A program made the position numbers and the translations under genes. A DNA stretch of 13,477 nucleotides from Microcaldota archaeon. Lineage in GTDB: Archaea; Micrarchaeota; Micrarchaeia; Anstonellales; J096. Location: the NCBI GenBank assembly GCA_015520875.1, contig WAPD01000034.1, positions 1-13,477 on the forward strand. The letters run 5' to 3'. The notes under the pieces were generated by a model. It ran no database searches. It saw only the letters and a list, made by a program, of their open reading frames with translations, and was not told the origin of the DNA. Of the stretch, positions 12,192 through 13,477 are shown piece after piece. The stretch's first letter is position 1. The number at the start of each line of letters is the position of its first letter.

Positions 12192-13477
12192 ATGTATGAT
12201 GAGCTATTAGAAAAAGGAGACATTGTAGATATAAGGTATCCTGCAAAAGGTTTCATTGTTGTTAAGCCTTGGGGCATGCGCATAATAAAAAACCTCTATA
12301 GGGAATTTGAAACTTTGTTGGAATTAGATAATCATTATCCGGTTCATTTTCCTGCTGTCATCCCGGAGGAAAATCTAAGAAAAGAAGGAGAACATTTTAA
12401 AGGTTTTGAGAGCGAGGTTTTTTGGATCACAAGGGCAGGTTTAAACGAATTAAAGAATAAATTAATCTTAAGACCCACATCTGAAACAGCCATTTATCCT
12501 ATGTTTTCCCTTTGGATAAAGGGATATTCGGATTTGCCTGTGAAGGTTTATATGTCAGAAGCTGTCTGGAGATATGAAACAAAGGCTACAAGACCTTTAA
12601 TTAGAGGTAGGGAATTCCTATGGATAGAGACACATGATGCTTTTGCTAGTGAAAAAGATGCATTGGAACAAGTTAAAAAAGATCTTGAAATCTCCCAAAA
12701 AGTAATTAAAGAAAAATTGAAATTGGACTTTATGATGTTAAGAAGGCCTGAGTGGGATAAATTCGCAGGAGCTGAATATACCTATGCTGTGGATGTTTTA
12801 TTGCCGGATGGAAAAGTCTTGCAAATAGCAACAACCCATTATTTAGGACAAAAGTTTGCCAAGGTTTTCAATGTAAAATTCATGGATAAAGATGAACAAG
12901 AAAAATATGTACATCAAACTTGTTTCGGAATTGGAATCTATAGAATTTTAGCCTCTTTAATCTATATACATGGGGATGAAACAGGTTTAAGGTTGCCTAG
13001 TTCAGTTGCACCTGTGCAGGTTGCCATTGTTCCTATTAAGGATACTTTTGATTATGCAGAAGAACTTGCTAAAGAAGTTCCTTATAGATGGGAAATAGAT
13101 AAAAGCGATAAATCTCCTGGAAACAAATTCTATTACTGGGACAAGAGAGGAGTGCCTGTAAAAATCATTGTAGGTCCGAAGGAAAAAGAAGAAAACACAG
13201 TAACCTTGGCATTTAGGCATGGGAAAAAGATAACGGTGAAAAGGGAAAATCTTTTAGAAGAGCTTAAAAAAGGCTTGGAAGAATATGATAAGAGCTTGTT
13301 TAAGCCTTTAGAAATAAAAACAGTTAATACCTTTGAAGAGCTTAAGCAAGCTATAAAGGAGAAAAAGGTTGCAAGGGCCAACTTTTGTTCCTTGGATCAG
13401 GAAGGAAAAGCCTGTTATGCAAAAATAAAAGAAGAGCTAAGCGCCGAAGTCAGGGGAGAAAGGATAGACATCCAAGA
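12192..13477 (+). CDS. proS: Prolyl-tRNA synthetase, archaeal/eukaryal type, 3'-truncated by window edge
   Basis: The frame stays open for 428 codons to the window end, so a short C-terminal piece is missing (family total about 450-480). It charges tRNA-Pro with proline (EC 6.1.1.15). Class II features are present: RPTSETAIYP (94-103), motif 2 around VWRYETKATRPLIRGREFLW (125-144, R127 and R139), RPEWDKFAGAEYTYAVD, and ATTHYLGQKFAKVF; motif 3 is GIGIYRILASLI with R251. There is no bacterial editing (INS) insertion between motifs 2 and 3. The anticodon-binding domain begins near VQVAIVPIK (276-284), and the C-terminal zinc-type domain follows with FCSLDQEGKACY. RRPEWDKFAGA resembles methanogen ProRS. 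A GGTGA ribosome-binding site supports the start at 12192. Confidence 0.95.
   Translation, partial: MYDELLEKGDIVDIRYPAKGFIVVKPWGMRIIKNLYREFETLLELDNHYPVHFPAVIPEENLRKEGEHFKGFESEVFWITRAGLNELKNKLILRPTSETAIYPMFSLWIKGYSDLPVKVYMSEAVWRYETKATRPLIRGREFLWIETHDAFASEKDALEQVKKDLEISQKVIKEKLKLDFMMLRRPEWDKFAGAEYTYAVDVLLPDGKVLQIATTHYLGQKFAKVFNVKFMDKDEQEKYVHQTCFGIGIYRILASLIYIHGDETGLRLPSSVAPVQVAIVPIKDTFDYAEELAKEVPYRWEIDKSDKSPGNKFYYWDKRGVPVKIIVGPKEKEENTVTLAFRHGKKITVKRENLLEELKKGLEEYDKSLFKPLEIKTVNTFEELKQAIKEKKVARANFCSLDQEGKACYAKIKEELSAEVRGERIDIQ

Noticed and set aside
12195..12202. ATGATGA resembling a C/D-box guide RNA C box at the proS start
   Set aside because: No matching D, C' and D' boxes at suitable spacing; the bases are the first proS codons.
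1..13477. Mobile elements, CRISPR arrays, integrase or defence genes, long repeats
   Set aside because: Reading both strands showed no transposase or integrase motif, no regularly spaced repeats and no terminal inverted repeats; all sizeable frames are accounted for by housekeeping or small accessory genes.
1..13477. Alternative genetic code (stop reassignment)
   Set aside because: TAA, TAG and TGA all end genes at positions that match family lengths, so the standard code applies.

Overview
The window reads as a gene-dense, AT-rich archaeal chromosome segment, probably from a small-genome lineage of the DPANN type, though the exact lineage cannot be fixed from this sequence. The archaeal assignment rests on an Nre-family repair protein with a C-terminal PCNA-binding motif, an archaeal asparagine synthetase built on a class II aminoacyl-tRNA synthetase core, an archaeal/eukaryal-type ProRS, an archaeal-type tRNA-Gln, TATA-like boxes about 26 nt upstream of start codons, and GGTG-type Shine-Dalgarno sites in front of downstream operon genes. 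Genes are separated by a few bases or overlap, there is no gene-free stretch over 300 bases, and I see no insertion sequence, CRISPR array or integrase.

Layout. 1-1726 (+): 3' part of an alpha/beta hydrolase overlapping an Nre DNA repair protein. 1712-3798 (-): pyrG then pcm, overlapping each other and tail-to-tail with nre. 3853-4284 (+): a Nudix hydrolase sharing one TATA-like palindrome with pyrG. 4223-5627 (-): an Lrp/AsnC regulator followed by a short class V aminotransferase. 5731-6636 (+): asparagine synthetase, divergent from the regulator across a 103-bp control region with operator-like palindromes. 6674-8999 (+): an ankyrin-repeat protein and a glutamine synthetase homologue that has lost most catalytic residues. 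9018-9090 (+): tRNA-Gln(CTG). 9125-10698 (+): an AEC-family permease overlapping a secreted, Cys- and sequon-rich protein. 10689-11639 (-): trxB. 11692-13477 (+): a DUF350 membrane protein and proS, which runs off the window end.

How the genes fit together. The centre (about 4.2-9.1 kb) has an amino-acid nitrogen theme: an Lrp/AsnC regulator, an aminotransferase, asparagine synthetase, a glutamine-synthetase-like protein and tRNA-Gln. The regulator/asparagine synthetase arrangement parallels E. coli asnC-asnA. The most distinctive observations are the catalytically stripped glutamine synthetase homologue, two divergent gene pairs that each appear to share one palindromic TATA box with start codons 53-55 bp apart (which also corrects one start codon), and a cysteine-free Nre protein whose PCNA-binding tail is encoded inside an antisense overlap with pcm. 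I did not find an obvious new defence or mobile system.
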